Shown: positions 10,425 to 21,324, numbered from the stretch's first letter. The stretch is 64,000 bases of DNA from Arachnopeziza araneosa (GCA_003988855.1 QYAI01000024.1:372001-436000); one strand, 5' to 3'. The notes: generated by a model not told the origin, from the sequence alone. Made by a program: numbers and translations.

Positions 10425-11348
10425 TTAGGAGGCAGCTTCGGATTCTCGCTGTCGTATCTGATCTTCCATCCTTTGCCTTTCTGCAACTTTAAGTCTCTCC
10501 ATCGTCGAGGCAAAGTCATTTTTCTTAGGTGTAGGTATGCTTGGAGAAAACGACGAGAATTTCGGTGATGCTGAAGACTTTTCGTCAGCTTTTAATCCTT
10601 TGAAGATATCGGGACGTTTGATAGGTGTAGTAATATCTCGTTCTGCCAGATTTGGCTCCATACTTGTACCGCTCACTGAGGGAGAGTCAGCAGGCACAAA
10701 TTTACCACTCTTCCTAGCCTTCTTCTCTGCTTTTCGCTGAGCCTTGGCTGCTTCTTTCTCGCGGATTTGTCGCTCGAGCTTCTCAACTATGTCTTCCTCT
10801 GGCTCAGCCGCAGATACTGCTAGCTGTTCTTCTTTGCTTTTGGTAGGCTCTACCGGCGATTCTTTCTTCGGCGCTGGTGCAGGTGACGACGGAACATTTT
10901 CCGGCATCATACTTGCCCTTGCCGCTCTTCTCTTTCTTCCCTCTTCCGCTGCTTTCCTTAGTTCTTGATTTATCTCATTCTGCATTTCATCTTCTCTTGC
11001 CCTCTTTAACCCGCCTCCACCTCTCTCCCGCGACTCCAGATCCTCCTTCATCTGCCTCCTCCGCCCCTCGAACAGCTCATTCGCTCGCTGCCTCTGAATT
11101 TTCGCATTCCGGTGATTATCGTATTTCTGCTTTAATTCCGGATCACTAAGAACGTCGTTGGCCGCTTGGAAGAGCTCGTATTTAGCTGGATCAAAATCTT
11201 TGCCTACTTTGTCAGGATGGTACTTCAAGGCAGTCTTGCGATAGGCGCGACGCAGCTCGGATTCCGAGAAGGTCTCGAAGGTTATGCCCAGAAGATCATA
11301 AAAATCGACATCGCTTATAGTCCATTTAAGAAGATCTGCATTTGCCAT
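10425..11348 (-). CDS. CWC23: Spliceosomal J-domain protein CWC23/Cwf23 (DNAJC17-like)
   Basis: Single exon, 307 residues. The J-domain occupies about residues 15-85: VDFYDLLGITFETFSESELRRAYR, then ALKYHPDK with the catalytic HPD at residues 44-46, then FQAANDVLSDPELKQKYD. A long charged helix follows, rich in Arg/Lys/Glu (RQRANELFEGRRRQMKEDLE), then a low-complexity Pro/Ser linker and a second coiled-coil-like Lys/Glu stretch. This layout matches the Cwf23/Cwc23 family, J-proteins linked to spliceosome disassembly through the Ntr1 complex. The RRM found in animal DNAJC17 is not evident, as in many fungal members. The J-domain is certain; the spliceosomal role is by family resemblance. Confidence 0.85.
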   Translation of the reverse strand: MANADLLKWTISDVDFYDLLGITFETFSESELRRAYRKTALKYHPDKVGKDFDPAKYELFQAANDVLSDPELKQKYDNHRNAKIQRQRANELFEGRRRQMKEDLESRERGGGGLKRAREDEMQNEINQELRKAAEEGRKRRAARASMMPENVPSSPAPAPKKESPVEPTKSKEEQLAVSAAEPEEDIVEKLERQIREKEAAKAQRKAEKKARKSGKFVPADSPSVSGTSMEPNLAERDITTPIKRPDIFKGLKADEKSSASPKFSSFSPSIPTPKKNDFASTMERLKVAERQRMEDQIRQRESEAAS

Positions 11349-12084
11349 TGTGAAAGGGTTTTGGCGGGTTGAGAATGTAAGGAGGGTGGTGTTTATTTGG
11401 CGTTAACTTTGGCGTAAAATGTAATTAACGCCACAAAAGATGACTAAGCAGTGATAGAGAGCCGCATCTCGCATATCACACTTCCCTTAGCTGGACGGCA
11501 CTTTCTCAGCATGAATCTGGCGCGAGCACTATTCCACGGACAATCCTTTCTTTATCGCTCTCCTGTAGAAATGAATTGCTTTATTATCTAGCACGAGACT
11601 TGTTGAGTAGAGCTTGCAAGTAACAACTGTCTTTTCGTAGCTTGCTTCGTTCTTCAGACAATCTTCAAGCACAGACTAATGTCATAGGGCTAAGATGCTG
11701 ACAGATTTCAACCAAAGCCGATACTAGTAGGCTGACTGATTTTTCTTGGGCCATATAAAGGGACTGAAATCTTGAATTCCTGAAGAAGCCATGATGCTCT
11801 CCGTCTCAAAGCTTGTTTATCTCATAATATCTAGTCAGCATTTACTCGCTTTCTTACTTTCCTTAAACGATCCGGATAATAAAGTTTTAGACGGTCGCCC
11901 TCGTTGCATGAAGTGTTTCTCAAGACTATATGTCAGAGAGAGAAGCATTGATGGGTTGGTGTATCCGCTCTCCCGACAAGGCAGTCGTGAGTCGGCCAAC
12001 CCCACCTCAACATCATTTGTTCACAGTCTTCGGCAGATTAACTTCAACAACATACCAAAAGTCTCTCTATTCTGTATAGGAATC
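11349..12084. other. Divergent intergenic region upstream of CWC23 and an unknown gene
   Basis: About 735 bases. An ATG frame is open from 11791 and runs in phase into the gene annotated from 12085. Its first 98 codons (a hydrophobic start, then no recognisable motif) may be 5' untranslated or a genuine N-terminal extension. No RNA gene or repeat is seen. Confidence 0.5.
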
Positions 12085-13768
12085 ATGTCTAGCGAGCAAT
12101 CGTTAATTATGAAGCTTCCAATCTTTCTTCGCCCATCTGCAACTCAAGAAGGCGTAATGAGGACTGGCATTAGTGAAACTTCTGCATCTTCGACAAGCAG
12201 CGCACAAGTCAAGATTACTACGCATTTTTCACAAAGTCAACTACAGTTTGCTTTATCAATACAGAAGTCAAAACCAGAGGGGATGTCCACGGACAGTAAG
12301 ATGACCTCCTGTCTGGCAAGACATGGGCTTACATGAAGACAGAGTACTGTGAACAACTTTTACAGCATGTCTGCCGCGGCCGGAGTCTCCCACCAGCTCA
12401 ATCAAGATATATTGAGTCTTGTGAGTTCTGGAAAGATCAATACGAACAGATTTATTTTAAGAACAAGAAGCTCGAGAAGGAAATCCGGGCACTGAAAGAT
12501 GCTGAAGACTTGCGCCAATTAACACACCCTGGTGACGATACTCAAAATGACAAAACCTTTACTCGTCAACTACTCAACGCTATTATCAACAAAGAGCAGA
12601 GTGGAGATCAATCGTCAAGAAAACGTCCAACCTCGCCTCTATCTATAGAAGAGATAAGCAATGATGATCATCAGGAAAACTCTTTAGCAGAGGACCACAG
12701 TCCGGAGCTAGCTCGATATGGTAGTGTCTTGACCTTTTATTAGATCAAAGCTAAATTTAGATAGCCCTTCGAGTTGTGAAGCAAAGGGTTATACTTGATA
12801 AGAGAATCAAGGAAACAAGTACACTCAACGACATAAACTGTTTAACCGAGCAGACCTTCCACGTTTTAGGAGTCATCGACTTAGTCCCAAATGAGTGCTG
12901 CCGCTCTCTGCAATACCTGAAAACGAATTCCGGAGACACACGAAATCTGATACTATTCCAGCAAGTCATGGAGCAGGTTGCTTTTGCATTCCTATCTTGC
13001 TTTAACGCCTTGGACGAACTTTGTCGCACGATTCCAGGTCGCTCGCAGAAATCTAGATTAGTTTATCAAATGGTGTTGTTTTTCAGCAGCTCTTTGAGCC
13101 TCCTACATACTATCAGTAGCCTTCAAGCTGAGCATGAAAGGGCTCAAAATCTAAACTCACGGACCAAGCGTATCAGGATAGAAGCAGCAGAATATGCTGC
13201 GACTAAATATCTTGCTACTACACTTGTATCAATCTGTCGCGGAATTCAATGGAAAATCGGTCAAGCTGGCCACAGTGATCTTCTCGAAGGTTTTTTGGTC
13301 TCGATTCTAGAGCATACAGGTCGATTAGTATCGGGGGCAGTATTTAATGAGCATATTGCAATATCTAATAATCCAGGCAATATCACCACGGACATGCCCA
13401 CAGATTGTTCTGAGGTGGCTAAACTTGAATCTCGATACGTGGTCGAGGTACTCCATGCAGCCTTAGGTGGGACGAATGGGAAGGATCTGGTCACCCAAGT
13501 ACTCGCAGCGGGAAAGATGAATTCTCGCAGCTCTGAAAGTTTCTCGCGAGCTTCTGGAGAGATGCTTTCCAAAGCGAGGTCGCTGTTACAAAGCACTTTG
13601 GTAAAGAGTGCGGTGGGTGGAAACGATCTAGAGACGTTAAGGATGCCAACGCCACCAGCAGAGCTATCTTTATCTCCAGTCATGAAGACTGTCGGTCCAG
13701 ATAAATATGGCCCGGAGTGGCTAATTGAAAGTGTGTGGGCTCTGATTGGATGGGATTTGGTGGTTTGA
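12085..13768 (+). CDS. Uncharacterised ascomycete protein
   Basis: Proposed exons 12085-12295, 12343-12720 and 12765-13768, giving 530 residues. I do not recognise a domain. The first intron (GTAAGA...GACAG, 47 nt) joins two frames in exact phase, and without it the upstream frame stops at an ATGA overlap. The second (GTAGTG...GATAG, 44 nt) is also in phase. The N-terminal region is Ser/Thr-rich. A charged coiled-coil candidate follows (FKNKKLEKEIRALKDAEDL). The last 330 residues are helix-rich with leucine and aromatic periodicity and finish in a compact conserved-looking block (YGPEWLIESVWALIGWDLVV). No transmembrane segment or secretion signal is evident from this start. An earlier in-frame ATG at 11791 would add 98 residues. 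The coding nature is well supported by frame length; the function is unknown. Confidence 0.7.
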
Positions 13769-14100
13769 GTTGATCTAGGGCTGCTGCGTTATTTTGACAA
13801 AAATGAATTCATAGCTCAGATGATTTTGCTATGCCATTTTGTTTACTGTTGTCTTACACTCTATTCTCGTACAATGTTTGTTAACTTTAGGGATTTCGGC
13901 TCACTCAAAACGATTGGGTCAAAGGCGCACTCAAATTATTGAATTTTTCCCCCCAAATTCACCCTTCGTCAACTTCGAATCACGCTTTCATTCTCGCTTC
14001 CTATTTATATTCTTCCGACTTTGGAAACAATCTTCGCGAGATCCTTCTGCCAACACAACACTTCGATAGCAAGAAAGCAGCACTGTTAGACAACGACGAA
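13769..14100. other. Short intergenic spacer
   Basis: About 330 bases between tandem plus-strand genes. An in-frame ATG at 13939 precedes the chosen start of the next gene, so part of this stretch could be coding. Nothing else is recognised. Confidence 0.4.
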
Positions 14101-15440
14101 ATGATTTCTCATAACAAAGACATTGCTCTTTCCGAAAAGCCGAAAGAGGTTAATGGCCACAGCATACAAGGTTCAATATCTCTCAACTACAACAGTGCAA
14201 CTGTTAACACTTCGGACAACACAGTATCTCGCAAGGAAGATGATGCTGGTGTCATAATCATGAGTAACGATCGCAGTGCTAGCAATACTCAGCCATCTAC
14301 CTCATTGAACCAAGACGTCGAGACCTCCCATGAATTCCATTCATTCCCAGGTCTTCCAATTGAAGTAAGGATTATTCTCACACAATTCTCCAGTCCATTT
14401 TAAGAGAGCAAGAGTTTGAGGTTTGTATCAGAAGTGCTCCTGCATGTCTTTTGTTTCATGCTGCGAGAGTGCGCTCCTTACTTCCAACATCTGTCATTGC
14501 GATCAACAAGTCTCAGAAACTAAAGTATTGACAGATCCGCAATATCATTTGGGGCATCCCGATCACTTTCATTGAAGCACGCACACTCGAGACTCAACCA
14601 AGCCGCCCAACCACTCCACATATCCTTCAAACTCTCCTCCAAACTTGTCACGAATCACGAGAAGTGTGCCAAAAAGTTTTCTGTCTCCGTGAGTCCCGCC
14701 AAGGCAAGGACTTTCCGCATTTTCACTTTTACATCAACAATGAGAAAGATACTCTATATCTTAATCACGTCTTTGATGCTGGCATCAACCATTCCGGAGT
14801 CGTCCAGAACACGCTTCATCTTTACCCTGACTGGCTCTCATCTGTCAAGTCCCTCGCATTGAACATTGACGAGATGGGCTCGTTTCCTACAGTTCCCCAT
14901 CATAATCACTGGTGGCCATACGAAGATAAATTTGGAAGTACACTATTGAAGGCGTGCCCCAAGCTGGAATCATTGTCATTAGTGCTCAACGGACCAATTA
15001 GACGCAAAATCGATATATCTCTCCTGCCAGTATCGACGACGATGAGGAAATCTACAAAGCACAAACTCACAAAACACACGAGGAAAATGGTTCGTTATTT
15101 TAAACAGATAATGGATGACCAAGTCGAATTCTACGATAATGCCAAGAGTGTCGGTGCAACCAGTAGAGCCTCAAAAGATTCTTTAATCATTAAGTTTGTT
15201 ATGATTGATACGACAGTCCCGGACTTACCAAGCACGAAAGAGCAGAGGCTGAGACTTTTGAAAGCGGAGGAGGCGACAAGACGGGCGGGGAGTGGAGAGC
15301 CATGGACGGAAGACGAGTGGCTACTCTGGGAGGAGAGTGAGGGGTTTGAGACGAACCGATTTGTGGATTCAGACGTTGATGATGCATTTGAGCTGGAAAG
15401 ACGGTGGGGTATTCAGAAAATCATGGCAGGGTCTGATTAA
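14101..15440 (+). CDS. 2EXR domain (F-box-like) protein, copy A
   Basis: Exons 14101-14364 and 14535-15440, giving 389 residues from the ATG at 14101. An earlier in-frame ATG at 13939 is possible. The N-terminal 80 residues are Ser/Thr/Asn-rich and disordered. The 2EXR domain begins at FHSFPGLPIE and is completed across the 170 nt intron (GTAAGG...GACAG) as IRNIIWGIPITF, followed by the family landmarks ILQTLLQTCHESREV and the FHFYINNEKDTLYL strand. A later segment (YPDWLSSVKSLALNIDE, then CPKLESLSLVL) is the usual pattern of these proteins. The C-terminus is charged. 2EXR proteins are abundant in Leotiomycetes and Sordariomycetes; their biochemical role is not established. This is one of three in a 13 kb stretch. 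Confidence 0.82.
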
Positions 15441-15682
15441 GAAGTTCGGTCATTGCTGAAGAGGAATCGTACTTGCGTGGAGCTATCTAACGCAACAGGT
15501 TAACGCCGTACGACGTGTGATCTTCCTTGCACTGAACGGCCAGGAGAGGGCTGAGCAGTTTTATTTCAAGCAAGAGAAGAGTTGATCCAGAAGAACGCGA
15601 TGTCTCAACTTAGCAAATGCAAAACCACTTGGTAGAATGATACGACCAAAAATTGACACTTGACTTAAAATTTCCATTTGCA

Positions 15683-16747
15683 TTAATAAGTGGCAGCCAA
15701 TCTCTGGACTAGATAATCTCCACTCTTGATACCCTTATATTTCTTGTCTCCTTTCCCATCCCCATAAGTCCCCTCGATCGCGTCAATCACGCGATCAAAG
15801 TTTGGATTACAAAAATATGCCACGCTATACCTCGCCGGATGAGCTTCTCCCTCAGCCGGCGCGGGCGGTTCCACGACCCTATGTAAGGTACTCTTGATCG
15901 TATCATTGCTCCACCTCGCCAACAGATCCCCGGCATTAACCACCACGGTTCCAGGGACAGGCGTCGCATCGACAAAATTCCCATTCGGAGATTTGACCTG
16001 CAGGCCGCCTCTATCGTCTTGGAAAAGGAGCGTGATGGATCCATAGTCCGTGTGCTCACCTGCTCGTACCTGCAGTTTATTCGCCTTGAAGACATCCTTC
16101 TTGACTTCAGGATAATGCAGTAGGCGTAACGTGTTGTCGCCAACATCGGTAAATGTGTCAAAATAAGAGGAGTCCAACCCCATCCCAACGGCTATGGCGC
16201 GCATCACTTGTATGTGCAGCGCTTTGCATTCGTCGTGGAAACTAGTCATCGTCTGTTTGAATTGATCAGCGGCTGCATCACCACTCGGCCAATGATTTGG
16301 TTGGCCCTCCACCCCTTCCCGCCCAATCTCAAAACTCTCCTTCAAATCCGCGGCTTGGGCTTTTAGTTTCTCGACGTCGGATTTGGCGAGGAGGGTGGTG
16401 ACTTTTTCGCGGCCGTGGGAGACGTATCCCCGGTTCGATTCCGGCGTGGTCCAGCCGAGTTTCTCTTTCTCCTCTTGGGGCCGCGTGAAGAAGGCGGCCG
16501 AGGTAGAGAAGACGTGAGATAGGGTGGCGAGAGGAATGGAGTGATGAGAGAGGTAAATAAAACCCGCTGTTTGAAAGCCGTGCAGGATGGATTGTGCGGT
16601 GCTGGTGCGTTGCTCGTGCGTGCCGTGGAGGAAGAGGGAGAAGTCGATGATCTAGATATGTCAAGCCATGGTCAGGTCAGAGGGGGATCGTGAAAGTACT
16701 GGAATAAACAGATTGTCACTGTTGACGGCGCTGGTTTGGGGAGCCAT
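15683..16747 (-). CDS. Thymine 7-hydroxylase (2-oxoglutarate/Fe(II) dioxygenase)
   Basis: Exons 16747-16700 and 16651-15683, giving 338 residues. This non-haem iron dioxygenase oxidises the thymine methyl group stepwise to 5-hydroxymethyl-, 5-formyl- and 5-carboxyuracil (iso-orotate). The first exon (MAPQTSAVNSDNLFIP) splices across a 48 nt intron to IIDFSLFL, giving the DIOX_N start IPIIDFS. Family features include HGFQTAGFIYL, LGWTTPESNRGY, AGEHTDYGSITLLFQD with iron ligands His216 and Asp218, STLHRVVEPP with His273, and ARYSVAYFCNP with the 2-oxoglutarate Arg290. It ends YLVQRLAATY. From memory, the segment around the ligands and the C-terminus match the characterised Neurospora crassa enzyme almost residue for residue. 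It is divergent from iso-orotate decarboxylase with 232 bases between start codons, so the two probably share control. The specific call rests partly on that partner. Confidence 0.9.
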
Positions 16748-16843
16748 TCTGGTTAAGAAGGTTGATGGTTGTGGTGAATAATCAGTGGGGATTCTCAGGA
16801 GACGGACCGTTGTTGACGTTTAGTCGAGCTCAGGGGGGCTGAA

Positions 16844-16868
16844 GATAAGGATGGCGGGGCACGATAAG
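16844..16868. promoter_or_regulatory. Paired GATAAG sites in the thymine salvage bidirectional promoter
   Basis: Two GATAAG hexamers in the same orientation at 16844-16849 and 16863-16868, in the 232-base region between the divergent thymine 7-hydroxylase and iso-orotate decarboxylase starts. Closely paired HGATAR sites are the recognition pattern of the fungal nitrogen regulators AreA/NIT2. Control by that factor is inferred. Confidence 0.55.
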
Positions 16869-16979
16869 CCGCGGGGTACGGACCCGAAGCACTCGATCTT
16901 GTGACTGAGTTGCCATCAACACTTGATACTTTTGGAAAATTAGTTATTCCTCACTCACATCTCGATATTTCTCTCTGCA

Positions 16980-18074
16980 ATGCCGGCCTCTAAATCACCC
17001 ATAGTGGACATCCACACCCACATCTACCCACCGTCCTACATCAACCTCCTCGAGTCCCGCTCCGCCATCCCCTACATCCGCTCTTTTCCGCCGTCCACCT
17101 CCCTCCGCCTGGTCATCCTCCCAGCTGAAGACACCGCGAGCACATCTCGAGGGCGGCCCGTCGGAGCAGAGTACTACGACATCGCGGCGAAGATCAAGTT
17201 CATGGACACGCACCACATTGACATCTCCGTCATCTCGCTAGCCAACCCCTGGTTGGACTGGGTACCGAAAGATGAGGCTGCAGAAGCGGCGAGAGGGATC
17301 AATGATGAGGTCAACGAGACGTGCGGGAAGTATCCGGGAAGGCTGTTTGCCTTCGCAACGCTGCCGCTAAGTGGCGGGACGGACGTGATTGTAGCGGAGA
17401 TCGGGAGGCTCAAGGCGTTGAAGTTTATGAGGGGCGTAATTCTCGGGACGACGGGGCTAGGGAGAGGATTAGACGACCCGGAACTGGTGCCCATCTTTGG
17501 AGCGCTGGCCGCAGCAAAGCTTCCCATCTTTCTGCATCCGCATTATGGGTTACCCGGGTCTGTCTGGGGAGAGCGCGCAAGTGACTACGGCCACGTCCTG
17601 CCGCTTGCCCTGGGGTTTCCGCTCGAGACGACGATCGCGGTCACGAGGATGATTCTCGCAGGCACTTTTGAGAGGGTTCCCGAGTTGGAGATGATTCTTG
17701 CGCATTCCGGGGGGACGTTGCCCTTTCTGGCGGGGAGGATAGAGAGTTGTATTGAGCATGATGCCCATCTGAAGGCAGAGGGGAAGCTAGGCAAGGGAAG
17801 AAAGACGGTGTGGGAGATCCTGAAGAAGAATATCTATTTGGATGCGGTGATCTATAGTGAGGTGGGACTGAAAGCTGCGATCCAGGCAAGTGGAAGGGAT
17901 AGAGTCATGTTTGGGACAGATCATCCTTTCTTTCCGCCTCTGGAGGAAGAGGGGGCAAAGTGGGCCAGTGTTGAGACGAATTATGAAGCTATTACCGGAG
18001 CTCTCGGGACAGGAAGTGAAGCGGACGGCGCACTCGGAGGGAATGCTGTTCAAGTGTTAAACTTGACAGGATGA
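16980..18074 (+). CDS. Iso-orotate (5-carboxyuracil) decarboxylase
   Basis: Single exon, 364 residues. This metal-dependent amidohydrolase-fold decarboxylase, of the ACMSD-related branch, converts 5-carboxyuracil to uracil as the last step of fungal thymine salvage. The N-terminal IVDIHTHIYPPSYI supplies metal ligands His12 and His14. FLHPHYGLPG carries the next ligand (His186) and VMFGTDHPFFPP carries the catalytic aspartate (Asp314). HVLPLALGFPLETTIAV and LAHSGGTLPFLAGRIESCI are near-identical, from memory, to the characterised Neurospora crassa enzyme, so I prefer this to a generic amidohydrolase call. Its divergent neighbour makes the substrate. The 5' third of the gene is strongly C-rich at third positions; the reason is not clear. 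Confidence 0.9.
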   Translation: MPASKSPIVDIHTHIYPPSYINLLESRSAIPYIRSFPPSTSLRLVILPAEDTASTSRGRPVGAEYYDIAAKIKFMDTHHIDISVISLANPWLDWVPKDEAAEAARGINDEVNETCGKYPGRLFAFATLPLSGGTDVIVAEIGRLKALKFMRGVILGTTGLGRGLDDPELVPIFGALAAAKLPIFLHPHYGLPGSVWGERASDYGHVLPLALGFPLETTIAVTRMILAGTFERVPELEMILAHSGGTLPFLAGRIESCIEHDAHLKAEGKLGKGRKTVWEILKKNIYLDAVIYSEVGLKAAIQASGRDRVMFGTDHPFFPPLEEEGAKWASVETNYEAITGALGTGSEADGALGGNAVQVLNLTG

Positions 18075-18310
18075 AGTAGCTGTATTAGACTATTCTATGT
18101 ACTCTACAAAAAAGTTCGACATAGAGCCTGATGAGAGGAGACGAGAAGAGGCAACCTCTTTAAGTCAAGCGTACTGTAAAATCAAGACTGAGCTCAAGCC
18201 ATAGGCCATTAATATGTGCAAGAAACCCGAAACATCGGAACCCTACGCCAGAACTCGCTAGCACCCCAATTGCACACTCAGAACCGACAATAGGATCAAA
18301 ACCCTCTCAC

Positions 18311-19105
18311 TCAAGCGCCAGGAAACTTCTCAAACGTCAGTCTCAGACTCGCCTGCTGTTCTCTCTCGGGACCAATAACGACATGACCTCCCATCGGCAG
18401 CAACATCCCCTTCAAACCACCCCAATCACCGTAACTTCGAATGACCACCTCTTCCAAGGCTGGGAAACTGCCTTCCAGCACACACCAGAAATCGACCTTG
18501 GTGTCCGGCTTATGATCGAACATTGATCTCTCCAGCAGGAAATCCGAGATGGACAATCTCCGCACCAGCCTTGCAAAGCCGCCAAACCGGGCAATGTTCC
18601 GGGCGATGACCACATCCCGACGCAACGCCTGCGGGCTGTCCGTGTCTCTCAGGAAGTTGCCGTCCCGGATGTGCAGCGTGTCACGGGAGAAGTTGACCAG
18701 TTTCAAGACGGAATGGCGCGCCCACCAGGATGTGATGGAGTGAGGGGTGGTCGGGAGAGGAGTGCTGGCGTCATTTCGTGCCGTGGCCTTCCGCTTCTCG
18801 CGGGCCGTGGAGATGGCATTGGCGTTGGTGGTCGTGGCGTTGGTGCTGCTGCTCTTGTCTCTGAAGACCACGGACGTGTAGAAACCCATCAGTTCGGTCC
18901 GGGACTCGTGACAGGTCTGTAGGATGCTGGGCACGCCTTCGTTTTTGGAGATGAGGAGGCTGAAGGTGATCATACGGGGTGCTAGAGAGGTACAGGCTTC
19001 CAGCCAGATCTGCTTGCGGAGTTCAAAGGGAAGTTTGCTGAAGCAGGTAAACCGGAGCGGTTGAAGGTCCTCGCCACCAACATCCGTCATGATTGTGTCG
19101 ACCAT
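18311..19105 (-). CDS. 2EXR domain (F-box-like) protein, copy B
   Basis: Single exon, 264 residues. The 2EXR domain starts near residue 18 with FTCFSKLPFELRKQIWLEAC, followed by ITFSLLIS and the landmark SILQTCHESRTELM, then a Ser/Thr/Asn linker. The middle contains HSVLKLVNFSRDTLHIRDGNF, corresponding to the 'aromatic protein landmark' strand seen in these families. The C-terminal third has a short leucine-rich pattern (FPALEEVVIRSYGDWGGL). No catalytic motif is visible and the family function is unestablished. It converges with the iso-orotate decarboxylase gene (236 bases between stops). Copies A and C nearby have introns after LPIE or at other points; this one has none. Confidence 0.8.
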   Translation of the reverse strand: MVDTIMTDVGGEDLQPLRFTCFSKLPFELRKQIWLEACTSLAPRMITFSLLISKNEGVPSILQTCHESRTELMGFYTSVVFRDKSSSTNATTTNANAISTAREKRKATARNDASTPLPTTPHSITSWWARHSVLKLVNFSRDTLHIRDGNFLRDTDSPQALRRDVVIARNIARFGGFARLVRRLSISDFLLERSMFDHKPDTKVDFWCVLEGSFPALEEVVIRSYGDWGGLKGMLLPMGGHVVIGPEREQQASLRLTFEKFPGA

Positions 19106-19642
19106 TTTGGCCTTTTTTGGTTGAATTGGTAGGGGGAGAACGGCAGACTTGAGGGACGATGAGGGGTGCTGGGCTCAGCCTCACTTGGGTAGGCAGCGAC
19201 TACCACGCGGCCGGACTGTGATTTGAAGTGCAGCTTTCACACTCAACATCCCAAGAACTCGAAGCTCTATGGTCCAGATTGATGCCGTCGCGAAATCTCT
19301 ACGCGGTCGGAATTGAATAAATGGCAGAGGCATCCATCGTCGAGGAACAACTTGAAGCGATAAAGTGCTGACTCACGAGATCCGGAACGAGGCGCGTCCC
19401 TGAGCAAGAGTTATTGGACGCCACAGTGAGTATAAGGCTGACTGTGGCAACACTTGGCGACTTGATGAAGAGTGGATTCATTCTCATGATCTTCAGGTAG
19501 TGTAGTGAGAGAGCTTCCTGGCCGAGAATTCCGAAGACCAAGGCTAAAATCGACGAGGAATTTTTGAGGTGGTGTCTGCCAAACTATTGAACGTCGATTG
19601 ACATGGAACAACAAAAGTGCTCTAGAGAGTAGGTCACAGATT

Positions 19643-19733
19643 ACTGTACCTCTGATGGCAGGCACTGTACCTCTGATGGCAGGTACTGTACCTCTGATGG
19701 CAGGTACTGTACCTCTGATGGCAGGTACTGTAC
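19643..19733. repeat. 21-bp tandem repeat (4.3 copies)
   Basis: Four near-perfect copies of a 21-base unit, ACTGTACCTCTGATGGCAGG plus one base (C in the first copy, T in the rest), followed by a partial ACTGTAC. Each junction forms GGTACTGTACC, an inverted repeat with a one-base centre. Because 21 is a multiple of three, the minus strand reads a VPAIRGT heptapeptide repeat, but that frame has no other gene-like property. Confidence 0.9.
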
Positions 19734-20445
19734 TTTGAGAAGGCCGGATAGAGTCAGGCTGTAGAAATAGCAAGTCGAGGAATATAAGATGTCAAAGTCG
19801 GCGTTTGTCCTTGCTCATAACAATATGAGTTGAGGTGATAGTTTTGGGAAAGACAACGGCAAGATCTTCACAGTGGAAATGATGAAAGTTTGCACATGGG
19901 AGTCTAAGCAGAGTTTTTCTCCTAATGCAGTGCCCGCAACAGAAGATTTCAGTTGCTGAGCAACTCCAAACAAGTCTTCCTAATACGGCTGCCCACAGGG
20001 AAGAGCCCTCAGTTCAAAACACAATAATCATATTGTTTCCTTCTAGAACCCCTCGGAAGTCGCCTACCTTCCATCCCCCTTGTTTCCATCAACCTGCTTA
20101 TACCTCTTTGGGAAACCCGAAGCTAAGAAAGCTGCTATTCTTACTCAAACAGGTGCAAGGGTAGCTAGCTCCCGCCGGAGCCGCAGAGCGATGAGCGACG
20201 AGCGATGACAAGCTGCATGCAGATTTGCCGATGAAGCGTGGAAAGAAGAAGAAAAAAAATAGCGAATTTTCTCCTCCCATCGAGCAATCTGGGGTCAGTG
20301 CATACGAGATGACGCCAATCGGAGAGTTTAGCAGGGGAGGTCGATTTTGGCTCGGGAGGCGTTTATGGCGCCAGCGATCCGATGGAGCGTCGTCTGGGTC
20401 CCGGCTCCGCATGATTGATGTCATGGCGGAACCGAGTGGATATTC

Positions 20446-20588
20446 TCGAGTAATGGTCGAGTAGTGGTCGAGTAATGGTCGAGTAGTGGTCGAGTAGTGG
20501 TCGAGTAGTGGTCGAGTAGTCGAGTAGTGGTCGAGTAGTCGAGTAGTGGTCGAGTAGTCGAGTAATGGTCGAGTAATGGTCGAGTAAT
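20446..20588. repeat. 11/8-bp tandem repeat, unit TCGAGTARTGG
   Basis: About 14 units of TCGAGTAGTGG or TCGAGTAATGG, three of which are shortened to TCGAGTAG, giving an irregular 11/8-base periodicity. It lies in the intergenic region left of the arrestin gene. It is a simple minisatellite, likely length-variable between strains. Confidence 0.9.
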
Positions 20589-21285
20589 ATGTCGGCGAAC
20601 GTGTTGCGATGGATGGATGACGAGCGAGAGATTTCCATGATGAGTGAGCCAGGAGTCATATTACAGACACGGGAAGGCAAAACAAGATGGAGATGAGCAT
20701 TATGTAATGGGGACGGCTGGGAGCGGCGAGAGCAGAAACGTGCTTCGTCGAGGTGCTTGCGAAATCGAGGTAAGGAGGCTCAACTCGTCCAAGCAGTCGA
20801 ATGGGGGCGTTTCCATTACTTCATTTATGGCGCACCGGCTGTTCGCTCGAGGCATTTCGGGCCACGAGACCTGGGCTGGTCCGAGGAGATGTCGAGAGTT
20901 GAATCCTCATGGTGTGTTTTGCGCCATTTGGCGGGGTGCTGACGGAACCGAGTGCTCGCTGCTGCTCTTGTCTTGGAGGAGGAGTTGAAGCTCTTGATGC
21001 TGTCCATCGTCAGGCGTGCGTTGCGGCCTCTTGATTTGCTGGCAGAGGCATTGTGTTTATTGGGTTGGGTGGTGTTGAGACGACGCTTCGGCATTCTTGA
21101 CCGTCTTTCAGTCAGGTGCTTGGCCTGGTGGCCGAGTCCGGAGGCCAGCGAGCGCCCCTGGGAGTGTGGGAAAGCTGGGGAGGGAGATGCACCAGCCACC
21201 ACCAGCGGAGAGGCCGCTTACTGTACCGAGTACCCCGTTGTTGATGGAGTCTTTACATCTCAGGCACGAATCGCCAACTCTGCAC

Positions 21286-21324
21286 GAGCAGCAGAGAATG
21301 GAGCAGCAGAGAATGGAGCAGCAG
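21286..21324. repeat. 15-bp direct repeat, unit GAGCAGCAGAGAATG
   Basis: Two full copies of GAGCAGCAGAGAATG and a partial third copy. Short and probably the product of replication slippage in a G+C-rich non-coding stretch. Confidence 0.8.

Noticed and set aside
15787..16664. Alternative minus-strand frames inside the thymine 7-hydroxylase gene
   Set aside because: They read the same exon in other frames; the enzyme frame carries all iron ligands.
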